Assembly: GCA_947473805.1 (NCBI GenBank)
Contig: CANJGB010000012.1
Location: 29,241 to 93,240 of the forward strand
Length of the DNA: 64,000 nt
From: Alphaproteobacteria bacterium
Lineage (GTDB): Bacteria; Pseudomonadota; Alphaproteobacteria; Ferrovibrionales; Ferrovibrionaceae
Direction of reading: 5' to 3'
Under the pieces are notes generated by a model. The model was not told the DNA's origin and did no database searches. It saw only the letters and a list, made by a program, of their open reading frames with translations. The position numbers and the translations under genes are program-made. Positions 52,635 to 61,745 of this stretch are shown here, one piece after another (the first letter of the stretch is position 1; every line of letters starts with the position of its first letter).

Positions 52635-54983
52635 ATGGGTTTGATGTCCGGCATCAAGGTGATCGATCTGACCTGGGGCATGGCCGGCCCGGTGGCCACC
52701 ATGCTGTTCGCCGACAACGGCGCCGATGTCATCAAGGTCGAACCGCCGGGCGGCGACCCGTTCCGCTATCTCAAGGCCTATCACGTCTGGAACCGCGGCA
52801 AGCGCTCGGTCACTGCCGACCTGAAGACGCCGGAGGGCAAGCAGTTCGTGCTCGATCTCTGCCGCGACGCCGACATCGTCATCGAAAGCTTCCGCCCCGG
52901 CGCAATGGACCGCCTCGGCCTTGGCTTCGACGAGATGCACAAGAAATTCCCGCGCCTCGTCTATACCTCGATTTCGGGCTATGGCGCCGACCATCCACGC
53001 CGCAACGAGCCGGGCCACGAGGGCCTGATCGACACCTATCTCGGCATGCATGACGAGCAGCAGGGCACGCGTCCCGGCCCGCGCTACAACGCACTGCCGG
53101 TCGCCTCCTACGGTGCGTGCTTCCTCGCCGGCATGGGCGCGCTGGCCGCCTTGCGCGCGCGCGACATTACCGGCCGCGGCCAGCATGTCGAAACGTCCAT
53201 GGCCGACGGCCTGGTCATGCTCAACATCATGAACTGGTACTGGTCCGAGCAGCATTGCGACAAGGGCAAGACCACGCCGCCCGCCGGCAAGCTGTTCATG
53301 CGCCACCTGATGCAGCTGGGCGTCATGGGGACCAGCGACGGCAAGTTCATGCAGGTTCATACCGGCCCGGTCGGCAAGTGGCAGCAGGCCATTGCGCTGC
53401 TCGGCCTCAAGGACAAGGTGCCCGACCTGCCCATCGGCCAGGAAAAGGCCCTGCCATTCCCGCCCGAGGAGGCGCGTTTCCTGGAAAAGGCGGTGCCCGA
53501 GGCGCTGGCCCAGAAGCCGCGCGAGCACTGGCTGAAAGTGTTCGAGGAGGCCGATATCGCGGCCCTGCCGGTCGATCCCCCGGGCGTTGCGTTCGACGAT
53601 CCGCAGATCGTGCACGAGAAGCTGATCATCACCGTCGATGATCCCGAACTCGGCCCCATCAAGATGGTCGGCCCGACGATGAAGTGCCCGCAGGCGCCGC
53701 CCGCCGTGCGTGGCCCGGCCCCGACCGTGGGCCAGCACAACGCCGAGGTCCGTGCCGAACTCGCGGCGGCGAAGCCCAGGGCGGTGCCGCCGCCGACCGG
53801 CAAGTCGCTGAAGCATCCGATGGAAGGCGTCCGCATCCTCGATTTCGGCGCTTTCTTCGCCGGCCCCTTCGCCTCGAAGATGATGTCCGATTTCGGCGCC
53901 GACGTGATCAAGGTCGAGCCGCCGGCGGGCGAGGCCATGCGCAATTCCGACGGCCCGTTCCGCGCGGCGCAGCGCGGCAAGCGCGACATCGCCATCGACA
54001 TGAAGTCGAAGGAGGGCCAGGCGATCATGCGCGACCTGATCGCCAAGGCCGACATCATCACCCACAACATGCGCCCCGGCGCCGCCGAGCGGCTGGGCAT
54101 CGACTATGAGTCGGCGAAGAAGATCAAGCCGGACGTCGTCTATCTCTATGCCCCGGGCTTCGGCTCGACCGGCCCGCGCGTGCACCTGCAGGCCTTTGCG
54201 CCGATGGTCTCGGGCATGTGCGGCGTGCTGTCCCAGGCGGCGGGCAAGGGCAACAAGCCCTGCCAGACGGTCACCAACGAGGACCATATCAACGGCTCGC
54301 TCGGCGCCGTGTGGCTGCTGATGGGCCTGAACTACAAGAACCGCACCGGCCAGGGCGTGTACATGGAGGCCTCGCTGATGACCTCGACCCTGTTCGCGCA
54401 AGGCGAGACCATCTTGAAGCCCGATGGCACGCCGGTCTTCCGCTTCGAGTCCGACAGCCAGCAATACGGCCTCGGCCCGCTCGAGCGCCTGTACCCCACC
54501 GCCGACGGTCATGTCTGCATGGTCGCCGCCACGCCACGCGAATGGCAGGCACTGACCAAGGTGCAGGGCCTCGAGGCGCTGGCGACCGACAAGCGCTTCG
54601 CTGAACGCGCCGGCCGCGACAAGGATGCAGATGCATTGGCCGGCGTCCTCGAAGTCTGGTTCAAGGGCCGCAGCACCAACGACGCGGTGGCTGCGCTGCG
54701 CAAGACAGGCGTGCCGTGCGAAGTGCCGCACGCCAGCCGCAATGTCGATTACTTCTTCGACGAGCAGAACGTGAAGCTGGGCCGCGTCGTGTCGTACGAA
54801 CACAAGAAGTTCGGCAAGATGCGCGACATGGGCCACGCCATCCGCTTCTCGGAGACGCCTGGGCACATCCCCGGCCCGTCGCCGCTGCTGGGCGAACACA
54901 CGGTCGAAATCCTGCGCGAGTACGGCTATGCCGAGGACAAGATCAAGGCGTTCGTCGATCAGAAGCTCGTCCGGGTCGCGTAA
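52635..54983 (+). CDS. Tandem-fused CaiB/BaiF (class III) CoA-transferase
   Basis: A 782-residue protein made of two class III CoA-transferase domains (about 5-380 and 395-780), each beginning with a matched block (IKVIDLTWGMAGP...GADVIKVEPPGGDPF; VRILDFGAFFAGP...GADVIKVEPPAGEAM). Single-domain enzymes are interlaced dimers of about 400 residues, so this fusion probably mimics a dimer in one chain. The nucleophilic Asp of the family (D-x-x-x-G before the A-L-x-x-R-x-x-T-G block) is kept in the second half as Asp550 (NEDHING) but is Cys162 in the first half (YGACFLAG). GGAGG precedes the ATG. It would activate a carboxylate as its CoA ester. Confidence 0.9.
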   Translation: MGLMSGIKVIDLTWGMAGPVATMLFADNGADVIKVEPPGGDPFRYLKAYHVWNRGKRSVTADLKTPEGKQFVLDLCRDADIVIESFRPGAMDRLGLGFDEMHKKFPRLVYTSISGYGADHPRRNEPGHEGLIDTYLGMHDEQQGTRPGPRYNALPVASYGACFLAGMGALAALRARDITGRGQHVETSMADGLVMLNIMNWYWSEQHCDKGKTTPPAGKLFMRHLMQLGVMGTSDGKFMQVHTGPVGKWQQAIALLGLKDKVPDLPIGQEKALPFPPEEARFLEKAVPEALAQKPREHWLKVFEEADIAALPVDPPGVAFDDPQIVHEKLIITVDDPELGPIKMVGPTMKCPQAPPAVRGPAPTVGQHNAEVRAELAAAKPRAVPPPTGKSLKHPMEGVRILDFGAFFAGPFASKMMSDFGADVIKVEPPAGEAMRNSDGPFRAAQRGKRDIAIDMKSKEGQAIMRDLIAKADIITHNMRPGAAERLGIDYESAKKIKPDVVYLYAPGFGSTGPRVHLQAFAPMVSGMCGVLSQAAGKGNKPCQTVTNEDHINGSLGAVWLLMGLNYKNRTGQGVYMEASLMTSTLFAQGETILKPDGTPVFRFESDSQQYGLGPLERLYPTADGHVCMVAATPREWQALTKVQGLEALATDKRFAERAGRDKDADALAGVLEVWFKGRSTNDAVAALRKTGVPCEVPHASRNVDYFFDEQNVKLGRVVSYEHKKFGKMRDMGHAIRFSETPGHIPGPSPLLGEHTVEILREYGYAEDKIKAFVDQKLVRVA

Positions 54984-54990
54984 ATACTTC

Positions 54991-55068
54991 TGCCGTCATC
55001 GCCGGACTTGTTCCGGCGATCTTGTGCAGCCGTGAAAGATGCCCGGGACACGCCCGGGCATGACGCGG
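54991..55068. repeat. Double palindrome of a second dispersed type
   Basis: Two hairpins: ATCGCCGG-ACTTGTT-CCGGCGAT-like (about 54999-55020) and GATGCCCGGG-ACA-CGCCCGGGCATG (about 55039-55063), bordered by GTCATC and TGACG. Located between convergent genes; likely terminator or RNA stabiliser. Confidence 0.7.
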
Positions 55069-55084
55069 TGTTTAAGGGTCGCCT

Positions 55085-56809
55085 TCAGCCCCGCGTCGAG
55101 GCGCGTGACGCCAGCAGCTGCACCGGCACCACGACCACCAGCAGGGCTGCCACCAGCAGGAACGACACGGCGGCTGCGCCCGGCACGTCGGGGAAGTCCC
55201 ACATCGTGTAGACGACCGACGCGATGACCACGTTGTTCGTCGTCATCAGCACCAGCGGGATGGTCAGGTCGCGCGCGCTGTGCGCCGCAACCCACAGCCA
55301 GCCGTTCGCCACCTGTGGCCAGACCAGGGGCAGGATGACCTTGCGCAGGCTGGTCGCCCAGCTGGCGCCGCTGATCATCGCCGCATCGCCCAGCTCCTTG
55401 TGGATCTGGATCAGCGCGCTGGTCATGGTGCGGGTGCCGAACGCGATGTAGATCGTCAGATGCCCGATGATCAGCACCCAGACCGTGCCGTACAGCGGCG
55501 TCTTGATGTACAGAATCAAAATCGCCATCACCATGACGACCGGCGGCACCGCGGTGGGCGCAAAAGACATGACGTCCAGAACGCGGCCCAGCAGGCCGCC
55601 GCCGCGCACCGAGAACCACGCCACCAGCGCCGACAGCAGCATGACCACGCTGGCGCTCAGCACCACCAGCAGCACGGTGTTCACCAGCGCGCGCTGCACC
55701 AGGGCGGAATCCAGCACCCGGTGGAAATTGGCCAGGCTGGCCAGCGGCAGCGCCTCCAGCGACGGCAGGCGGTAGAACGGGAACAGGCTGGTCCAGGCCA
55801 ACATCAGCACCGGCAGCGCCATGATCGCGAAGTACAGCATCGCAGCAGTGAATGCCGGCCAGCGCAGCGCGCCCAGCACCGCGGGCTTGGGGCGGAAGCC
55901 GCGGCCCGTCACGGTGCGGAACTTCTCACCGGTGCGGATGGCGCGGAAATACAGCCACATCAGCACGACAGCGATGGCCAGCAGCACGACGCCGAAGGCC
56001 GACGACAGGGAATAATTCGGAATGCCGTTGTCCGGCACCGACAGCAGGAACACCCGCGTGCTCATGACCGGTATCTTCGCCGTCAGGCCGATGATCAGCG
56101 GCAGGTCGAACGCCTGCACCACCGCCATCACCATGTAGATGCCGATCGAGAACAGCCCCGGCGTCAGCAGCGGCAGCGTGATGCGCCGGGCCACCGCAAA
56201 CCGGCCGCCGCCCAGCACGCGCGCCGCGCTTTCCATCTGCGGGTCCATGTTGCGCAGCAGGCCGGCGATCATCACGTACGCCGTCGGCACGACGCTCAGC
56301 GCGGTGATCAGGATCAGCGACCAGAACGAGTAGATGGTGAACAGCGCGCCCTGCACGCCGAACAGGTTGCGCGCCAGCACGTTCAGTGCGCCGTTGCCCG
56401 GGTTGATCAGCAGGATCCAGCCGAAGCCGATCACCAGCGGCGGCACCGCCATCCAGGCAAACATCATGACGCGGATCAACGCCTGGCCCGGCATGTCGGT
56501 CCGCTCGGTCAGCCAGGCGATAAAGGTGGCGATAGCGACGCCGATACCGACGCTGCCCGCCGCGTACAACAGCGTGTTGCCGATGATGGTCGGGGTGGCC
56601 GGGTGCTCGAAGATGGCCTTGAAGTTACTGAACGTGACCGCCCAGGTCTCCAGCGGCATGGTGTTCGGCGGCGCCACGCTGGCGCGCAGCAGCACCGCCA
56701 GTGGCCCCAGCACCAGCACGCCGACAATGGCCAGCAGCACGATGCCGGTGATTTTCTGCTGGTCCACTCGCCAGCGCCGCGGGCGGCGGTCGGTCGCCGC
56801 CATGGTCAC
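55085..56809 (-). CDS. ABC transporter permease, fused double-domain (FbpB-type)
   Basis: A 574-residue membrane protein with about twelve helices in two homologous binding-protein-dependent permease domains (BPD_transp_1). Each half has its cytoplasmic EAA-type loop: ESAARVLGGGRFAVARRITLPLL in the first and DAAMISGASWATSLRKVILPLV in the second. Such double permeases occur in iron(III), thiamine and 2-aminoethylphosphonate importers. Its start overlaps the ATPase stop by 4 bases. Third gene of a binding protein-ATPase-permease operon. Substrate cannot be fixed from the permease. Confidence 0.92.
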   Translation of the reverse strand: MTMAATDRRPRRWRVDQQKITGIVLLAIVGVLVLGPLAVLLRASVAPPNTMPLETWAVTFSNFKAIFEHPATPTIIGNTLLYAAGSVGIGVAIATFIAWLTERTDMPGQALIRVMMFAWMAVPPLVIGFGWILLINPGNGALNVLARNLFGVQGALFTIYSFWSLILITALSVVPTAYVMIAGLLRNMDPQMESAARVLGGGRFAVARRITLPLLTPGLFSIGIYMVMAVVQAFDLPLIIGLTAKIPVMSTRVFLLSVPDNGIPNYSLSSAFGVVLLAIAVVLMWLYFRAIRTGEKFRTVTGRGFRPKPAVLGALRWPAFTAAMLYFAIMALPVLMLAWTSLFPFYRLPSLEALPLASLANFHRVLDSALVQRALVNTVLLVVLSASVVMLLSALVAWFSVRGGGLLGRVLDVMSFAPTAVPPVVMVMAILILYIKTPLYGTVWVLIIGHLTIYIAFGTRTMTSALIQIHKELGDAAMISGASWATSLRKVILPLVWPQVANGWLWVAAHSARDLTIPLVLMTTNNVVIASVVYTMWDFPDVPGAAAVSFLLVAALLVVVVPVQLLASRASTRG

Positions 56810-57909
56810 GGGAGGCTGCCGGAATCCGGCGGCACCAGCACGCAGCGCTCCGGCGGCAGTTCCACCGTCACCGTCTGGCCCGGAGCTACCTGGCGGTAGG
56901 GATCGACGACGATCTTCAGCAGGCCGGCGCCGACGCGCACTTCGCCTTCCACCACGTCGCCCAGAAAGCTCACCTGTTCGACCGTGCCGGCATAGCAGTT
57001 CTGCCCGCCGATGCCGGGCCCGTGCAGGCGCACCGCCTGCGGCCGGATGACGACAATGCCGTCGTTCAGGTCGGTGGCCGCGGCCGGGCAGCGGATCGTG
57101 CCGATCGGGGTTTCCACATCGACCATCGCGCCATTGCCGTTAACGCGGCCGGCGACCAGGTTGCTGCGGCCCATGAAGTCGGCGGCAAAGGCGCTTTCCG
57201 GGCGCAGGTAGATGTCCTGTGGCGTGCCCTGCTGGACGATGACGCCGTCGCGCATCAGCGCCAGCTTGTCCGACATGCCCATGGCCTCGACCTGGTCATG
57301 GGTCACGAACAGCGTCGTGATGCCCAGCGACTTCACCAGCTGGCGCAGTTCGATCCGCATGGTGTCGCGCAGCTTGGCGTCCAGGTTGCTCAGCGGCTCG
57401 TCCAGCAGCAGCAGGCGCGGCTCGTGGACCAGGGCGCGGGCCAGGGCCACGCGTTGCTGCTGGCCGCCGCTCAGGTGCGGGGCCAGGCGGTCGGCGAACG
57501 CGCCCAGTTTCACCAGGTCCAGCGCGCGCTTCACCCGCTCGGCAATCTCCGCCTTGCCGGTTTTCCGTTCACCGTGCGCCAGCGGAAAGGCCACGTTGTC
57601 GAACACGGTCATGTGCGGCCAGATCGCGTAGGACTGGAACACCATGCCCAGCTGTCGCCGGTTGGCCGGAATGTTGATGCCCCCGGCTGAGGCATAGACG
57701 ACAGTGTCGCCCATCGCGATCTCGCCGCTGTCGGGCGTTTCCAGCCCGGCAATGCTCTGCAGCATTGTCGTCTTGCCGCAGCCGCTGGGCCCCAGCAGGG
57801 CGAAGAAGTCGCCATCGGCGATGTCGAACGACACGCCGCGCAGCGCCCGCACCGCGCCATTGTCGTGGCGGGCCGGAAAGGTCTTGGTCAGGTCACGGAC
57901 GGCGAGCAT
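56806..57909 (-). CDS. ABC transporter ATP-binding protein (PotA/FbpC type)
   Basis: A 367-residue ATPase. Walker A GPSGCGKTT (40-48), Q-loop MVFQSYAIWPHMTV, signature [15 protein letters not shown], Walker B LLLDEPLSNLD and switch LFVTHDQVEAMG are all intact. The C-terminal TOBE regulatory domain (from about 285) is present. It energises the adjacent double permease; genes overlap by 4 bases. Confidence 0.94.
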   Translation of the reverse strand: MLAVRDLTKTFPARHDNGAVRALRGVSFDIADGDFFALLGPSGCGKTTMLQSIAGLETPDSGEIAMGDTVVYASAGGINIPANRRQLGMVFQSYAIWPHMTVFDNVAFPLAHGERKTGKAEIAERVKRALDLVKLGAFADRLAPHLSGGQQQRVALARALVHEPRLLLLDEPLSNLDAKLRDTMRIELRQLVKSLGITTLFVTHDQVEAMGMSDKLALMRDGVIVQQGTPQDIYLRPESAFAADFMGRSNLVAGRVNGNGAMVDVETPIGTIRCPAAATDLNDGIVVIRPQAVRLHGPGIGGQNCYAGTVEQVSFLGDVVEGEVRVGAGLLKIVVDPYRQVAPGQTVTVELPPERCVLVPPDSGSLP

Positions 57910-57947
57910 CGCTTGATCTTATCCCGCCGTCCGCAGAACCGTTGCGC

Positions 57948-59024
57948 CTACTTGCCGGCCAGCATGTCGGTAATGGCCTTGCGCACCTCGGCGTTTTCCT
58001 CGACTTCCTTGCCCTTCAGCGCCGGCGGGGCCGAGAACTTGGCGCCGCTCTTGGCCTGCTGCGCCTTCACCATCTGGGCGATCTTCGAATTCGGGTCGGC
58101 CAGGACCGGCGTCGGCTCGGTCTTGTCGGCCAGCGCCACGCCTTCGGTTGCCAGCCACGCGGTGAACAGGCGCGCCGCGTTCGGGTGCGGGGCCTTTTCC
58201 GGCACGTAGGCGTGCGCCGGCAGGTGCAGGACGAAGTCCGAGAAGACCTTGAACTTTACCGGCTCGTTCAGGCGCGCGCTGCGCTCCGAGGTGTGGAAGC
58301 TGGTAATGCCCAGCGGCACCTGGCCGACCGAGACCGCGCGGGTCACCGCCGGGGTGCCGCGCTCCAGGACCGGGTTGTTGGCCAGCAGGCGCTTCGACAT
58401 GTCGATCGCCTTGTCCTTGCCGACCACGTAGCTGACCAGGTCCATCGGCACCAGCACCAGCGCGTTGACGGCGACCTTGCCCTTCCACTTCGGGTCCAGC
58501 AGGTCGGCCAGCGAGTCCGGCACCTCGTTGTCCTTCAGCAGGTTCGAGTTCCACGCCATGCCATAGATCACGTCGAGGATGGGCAGGGCATAGCCGCGGA
58601 TGTCAGGGATCGCCGCGTCGGCGACCGCCTTGATGGTCGGCAGTTCCTTGCCGAATACCTCGGCCCACGGATAGGGCTTCAGCATGTCGCGCTGCAGCAG
58701 CGCGGAAATTTCCTGCGACGAGCCGGCCCCGATGACGTCGAATGACACGGTGTTGCCGGCGGCGCCCTCGGCGATCACCTTGGTGCCGGTCTGGGTCGAC
58801 GGCAGCGGCTGCCACTCGGCCTTGATGTTGGTGCCGAAGCGCTTGTTGAACGCCTCGAACAGCGCCTTGTGGGTTTCCGGCAGGCCGGGACTGGAAACCG
58901 CGATGGACAGCGCGCCTTCCTTCTTGGCCCCGTCCAGCACGCTCTGGAACGTCGGCGCCTGCGCCAGCGCGGAGGTGGCGAACAGCGCGGCTAGCACGGC
59001 GGCAAGGCCGGAAATGCGGATCAT
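57948..59024 (-). CDS. Extracellular solute-binding protein (iron(III)/FbpA-like SBP family)
   Basis: A 358-residue secreted protein; signal peptide MIRISGLAAVLAALFATSALA then QAPTFQSVLDGAKKEGALSIAVSS. The order of blocks (FEAFNKRFGTNIKAEW, GNTVSFDVIGAGSS, YGMAWNSNLL, DPKWKGKVAVNALV) matches class II periplasmic proteins of the FbpA/AfuA type. The paired tyrosines that bind iron in FbpA are not obvious here, so an organic ligand is as likely as Fe3+. First gene of the importer operon, 38 bases before the ATPase. Confidence 0.9.
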   Translation of the reverse strand: MIRISGLAAVLAALFATSALAQAPTFQSVLDGAKKEGALSIAVSSPGLPETHKALFEAFNKRFGTNIKAEWQPLPSTQTGTKVIAEGAAGNTVSFDVIGAGSSQEISALLQRDMLKPYPWAEVFGKELPTIKAVADAAIPDIRGYALPILDVIYGMAWNSNLLKDNEVPDSLADLLDPKWKGKVAVNALVLVPMDLVSYVVGKDKAIDMSKRLLANNPVLERGTPAVTRAVSVGQVPLGITSFHTSERSARLNEPVKFKVFSDFVLHLPAHAYVPEKAPHPNAARLFTAWLATEGVALADKTEPTPVLADPNSKIAQMVKAQQAKSGAKFSAPPALKGKEVEENAEVRKAITDMLAGK

Positions 59025-59134
59025 GGTTCTCTCCCTGGTTTTGTTGGCGGCAGTTTACGGATGGCCGGGGAAGGGGGCAACCGGCGCGCAACATTCTGTG
59101 CGTCATGATGATGCGGTGATACTGACAATACGTA

Positions 59135-59173
59135 TTTACAACCATAAGGATGTGTTCGTATCTTTTGGTTGTA
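59135..59173 (+). promoter_or_regulatory. Probable promoter and inverted-repeat operator for the small membrane protein pair
   Basis: TTTACA (59135-59140), 18-base spacer, TATCTT (59159-59164). Inverted arms TACAACCA (59137-59144) and TGGTTGTA (59166-59173) bracket the promoter core, and a 10-base palindrome AATACGTATT covers 59127-59136. The stretch is strikingly AT-rich for this genome. Confidence 0.5.
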
Positions 59174-59188
59174 TTCTATTGAGGCGTC

Positions 59189-59536
59189 ATGAATGCCATT
59201 CTTGGCTATTTAGCGTCACACTGGCGCGGTGAGCAGCCCTTGTGGCGTGCCGCCATCGTAAATACGATTCTGCTGTATGCGGTGGTCATCATCGCGCTTT
59301 TTTATGCTGGCGTAATAGACGAGCGCGGCATCCCCAAACCTGACTGGGTTCATCTTCCGGTCTGCATTTTTATGCTTTGGGGGTGGGTGGGCGCTGTGCG
59401 CAGCGCGCTTGTAGAGGTGCGACGCCCGAGTTGGGTCAGAAAAGTCTTCGCCATCGCCGCAATAGGTCTTGCTGCGTGGTGGGTGATTGAACAGGGTTAC
59501 GAAATGCTCGCCTACCTCTGGCGAAGCCTTACCTGA
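59189..59536 (+). CDS. Small membrane protein, unknown function (tandem copy A)
   Basis: A 115-residue protein with three predicted membrane helices (about 20-42, 53-72 and 86-103). It begins MNAILGYLASHWRGEQPLWRA and has a conserved-looking cytoplasmic Trp/Arg stretch VGAVRSALVEVRRPSWVRK between helices two and three. No family recognised; the amphipathic HWRGEQ start resembles small inner-membrane proteins predicted to be next to transporters, but no such role can be assigned. A second, frameshifted copy follows 16 bases downstream. Confidence 0.7.
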   Translation: MNAILGYLASHWRGEQPLWRAAIVNTILLYAVVIIALFYAGVIDERGIPKPDWVHLPVCIFMLWGWVGAVRSALVEVRRPSWVRKVFAIAAIGLAAWWVIEQGYEMLAYLWRSLT

Positions 59537-59552
59537 TTTGGCGGAGGGATAG

Positions 59553-59899
59553 GTGAACGCAATTTTCGCTTATCTGATGTTGCACTGGCGTGGTGAGCAG
59601 CTGCTCTGGCGTTCGGCATTGATCAATGGCCTGCTCGCCTATGTCACGCTGGCGGTGGTGTTGGTTGCAAGCGGACCTGCGTCATCACGGACCGATGGTT
59701 CTTCTATGCTGGCTCGGTTGTTTTTGCTCTTCGGCTAATCTGGGCGTTGGTCGGAATTGTCCGCGCCTCGCTGGTTCTTCTACGCCGGCCAGATTCATCG
59801 GCACTCGGCAAGGCCGCCGCGTTTTTTGCTGTGGCCGTGGTGATCGCCGTTGTCATCCTCACTGCACGCGATCTTGGCAGAATGGTTGGGCCGGTCTGA
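59553..59899 (+). pseudogene. Frameshifted second copy of the small membrane protein (tandem copy B)
   Basis: The GTG-started frame reads (M)NAIFAYLMLHWRGEQLLWRSALINGLLAY, clearly parallel to copy A, but stops at 59738. The rest of the homology continues in another frame from about 59670 to a TGA at 59897: WFFYAGSVVFALRLIWALVG then IVRASLVLLRRPDSSALGK and a final hydrophobic helix, matching copy A's WGWVGAVRSALVEVRRPSWVRK region. So copy B is an intact-length duplicate broken by one frameshift between about 59655 and 59690. A programmed frameshift or sequencing error is possible. Confidence 0.7.
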
Positions 59900-59920
59900 A
59901 CTCTGTCGAAATGGCGTGCC

Positions 59921-60002
59921 GCCTCACGCTTCGACAAGCTCACCATGAGGCTAGTGGGAGAGGCCTAAAGTAGCCTCATCCTGAGCCTGTCGAAGGGTGA
60001 GC
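59921..60002. repeat. Paired inverted dispersed palindromes (copy 7)
   Basis: Arm one 59921-59951 (GCCTCACGCTTCGACAAG...ATGAGGC), arm two 59973-60002 (GCCTCATCCTGAGCCTG...GGGTGAGC). Between the frameshifted membrane-protein copy and the convergent mcd end. Confidence 0.8.
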
Positions 60003-60022
60003 GGGCCAAACGCCTCGCGGCG

Positions 60023-61675
60023 CTAGTTCCGCCCGCCGCCTTCCAGCAACCGGCGCGCAATCACCTGGGCCTGGATTTCCGCCGCGCCCTCGAAAATATT
60101 CAGGATGCGCGCGTCGCACAGCACGCGGCTGATGACATATTCCTCGGCATAGCCGTTGCCGCCGTGCACCTGCAGCGCGTTGTCCGCGTTCGCCCAGGCG
60201 GTGCGCGCGCCCAGCAGCTTGGCCATGCCGGCCTCCAGGTCGCAGCGCCGGCCCGCGTCCTTCTCGCGCGCGGCGTGGTAGGTCATCTGCCGCGTCATCA
60301 TGGTTTCCACCGCCATCATGGCCAGCTTGCCGTGCACGCGGGGAAATTCGAAAATCGGCTTGCCGAACTGCACGCGGTCCTGGGCGTATTTCAGGCCCAG
60401 TTCCAGCGCGCATTGCGCGACGCCCAGCGCGCGGGCGCCGGTCTGGATGCGGGCACTCTCGAACGTCGCCATCAGCTGCTTGAAGCCCTGGCCCTCGGCC
60501 CCGCCCAGCAGGTTCTCGGCCTTCACCTCGAAGCCGTCGAAGGCGAGCTCATATTCCTTCATGCCGCGATAGCCCAGCACGCGGATTTCGCCGCCGGTCA
60601 TGCCCTTGGCGGGGAACAGGTTGTCCGGCGTGCCGCGTGGCTTCTCGGCCAGCATCATCGACAGGCCGCGATAATCTGTCGTGTCCGGGTTGGTGCGCAC
60701 CAGCAGCGTCATCAGGTCGGTGCGCGAGGCGTGGGTGATCCACGTCTTGTTGCCGGTCACGCGATACACATCGCCGTCCTTCACCGCGCGGGTGCGAAGC
60801 GAGCCCAGGTCCGAACCCGTATTCGGTTCGGTGAACACTGCCGTCGGCAAAATTTCGCCCGAGGCCAAAAGCGGCAGCCACTTGTCCTTCTGCGCCTGCG
60901 TGCCGCCCGACATGATCAGTTCGGCCGCGATCTCGGCGCGCGTGCCAAGCGAACCGACGCCGATATAGCCGCGCGACAATTCCTCCGACACGATGCACAT
61001 GGCGATCTTGCCTAGCCCTGAGCCGCCATACTCCTCCGGAATGGTCAGGCCGAACACGCCCAGCTCGCCCATTTCCTGCACGATCTCGATGGGGATCAGG
61101 ATGTCCTTCTTGTGCCACTCATGCGCGAAGGGCGAGACCTTGGTGTCGGCAAACTTGCGGAACTGGTCGCTGACCATGGCCATGGTCTCGTCCAGGCCGT
61201 AATCGCCGAATTCGCCATGGGCGATCAGCCGGGCCAGCTTCTGCCGCGCGGCGGGGCTGTTGCCGGTATTGCGCAGCACCTTGGTCGCGTCCAGGTACGG
61301 GTCGAAATCCGCCGCCTCGAGTCCCAGGTCGCGCGGCCGCACCACCTCGTTCTGGCTCAGGCTGATGCCGCCGGCGATCTGGCTCAGGTATTCGCCGAAG
61401 CCGATCTGCACGATCAGCTTTTCCGTTTCGCCGAACTTGCCCTCGGCGCTCAGGCGCTCGGCCCAGTTCAGGGTCTGGCGCAGCGTCTCCACGTAGGTCG
61501 CAAACCAGGCCAGGCCGTGGGCGGCGAACTGCTCGGCATCCACGCTCGACGCCGCCACCTTCTGGCCCACGGTCCGCTTGGCGGCCGCCAGCAGCTTGTC
61601 GGCGGCGGCCAGGCCGTCGCGGCAGGCACTGATCGGGTCGGAAACGGGCGCGGCGGTCTTCAAAGCGGCAGTCAT
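60023..61675 (-). CDS. mcd: (2S)-methylsuccinyl-CoA dehydrogenase
   Basis: A 550-residue acyl-CoA dehydrogenase with the extra N-terminal region of about 170 residues characteristic of Mcd (DGLAAADKLLAAAKRTVGQKV; HGLAWFATYVETLRQ; GFGEYLSQIAGGI). The dehydrogenase core has FTEPNTGSDLGSLRTRAVK, NKTWITHASRTDLM, FESARIQTGARALG and HGGNGYAEEYVISRVLCD, with NIFEGAAEIQ at the C terminus. Mcd converts methylsuccinyl-CoA to mesaconyl-CoA in the ethylmalonyl-CoA pathway of acetyl-CoA assimilation. ATG 61675 has AGG 6 bases upstream; a TTG two codons earlier is less likely. The gene is downstream of ccr and an acyltransferase on the same strand. Confidence 0.92.
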   Translation of the reverse strand: MTAALKTAAPVSDPISACRDGLAAADKLLAAAKRTVGQKVAASSVDAEQFAAHGLAWFATYVETLRQTLNWAERLSAEGKFGETEKLIVQIGFGEYLSQIAGGISLSQNEVVRPRDLGLEAADFDPYLDATKVLRNTGNSPAARQKLARLIAHGEFGDYGLDETMAMVSDQFRKFADTKVSPFAHEWHKKDILIPIEIVQEMGELGVFGLTIPEEYGGSGLGKIAMCIVSEELSRGYIGVGSLGTRAEIAAELIMSGGTQAQKDKWLPLLASGEILPTAVFTEPNTGSDLGSLRTRAVKDGDVYRVTGNKTWITHASRTDLMTLLVRTNPDTTDYRGLSMMLAEKPRGTPDNLFPAKGMTGGEIRVLGYRGMKEYELAFDGFEVKAENLLGGAEGQGFKQLMATFESARIQTGARALGVAQCALELGLKYAQDRVQFGKPIFEFPRVHGKLAMMAVETMMTRQMTYHAAREKDAGRRCDLEAGMAKLLGARTAWANADNALQVHGGNGYAEEYVISRVLCDARILNIFEGAAEIQAQVIARRLLEGGGRN

Positions 61676-61745
61676 GCTCAACCTATGGGCAGGGATTCCG
61701 GGGCGGGCGGCACAATAGGGCCATTGCCCGCTTACTAAGCATAAA

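Noticed and set aside
52149..54899. 916-residue minus-strand open frame opposite the CoA-transferase gene
   Set aside because: Low-complexity Ala/His/Gly/Arg translation; the plus strand encodes an intact double CaiB-type protein with a ribosome site.
55085..59024. ABC operon as the missing transport core for the six LivK-like proteins
   Set aside because: It encodes its own binding protein, a fused PotBC/FbpB-type permease and a PotA/FbpC-type ATPase; LivK-type proteins use LivHM permeases and LivGF ATPases.
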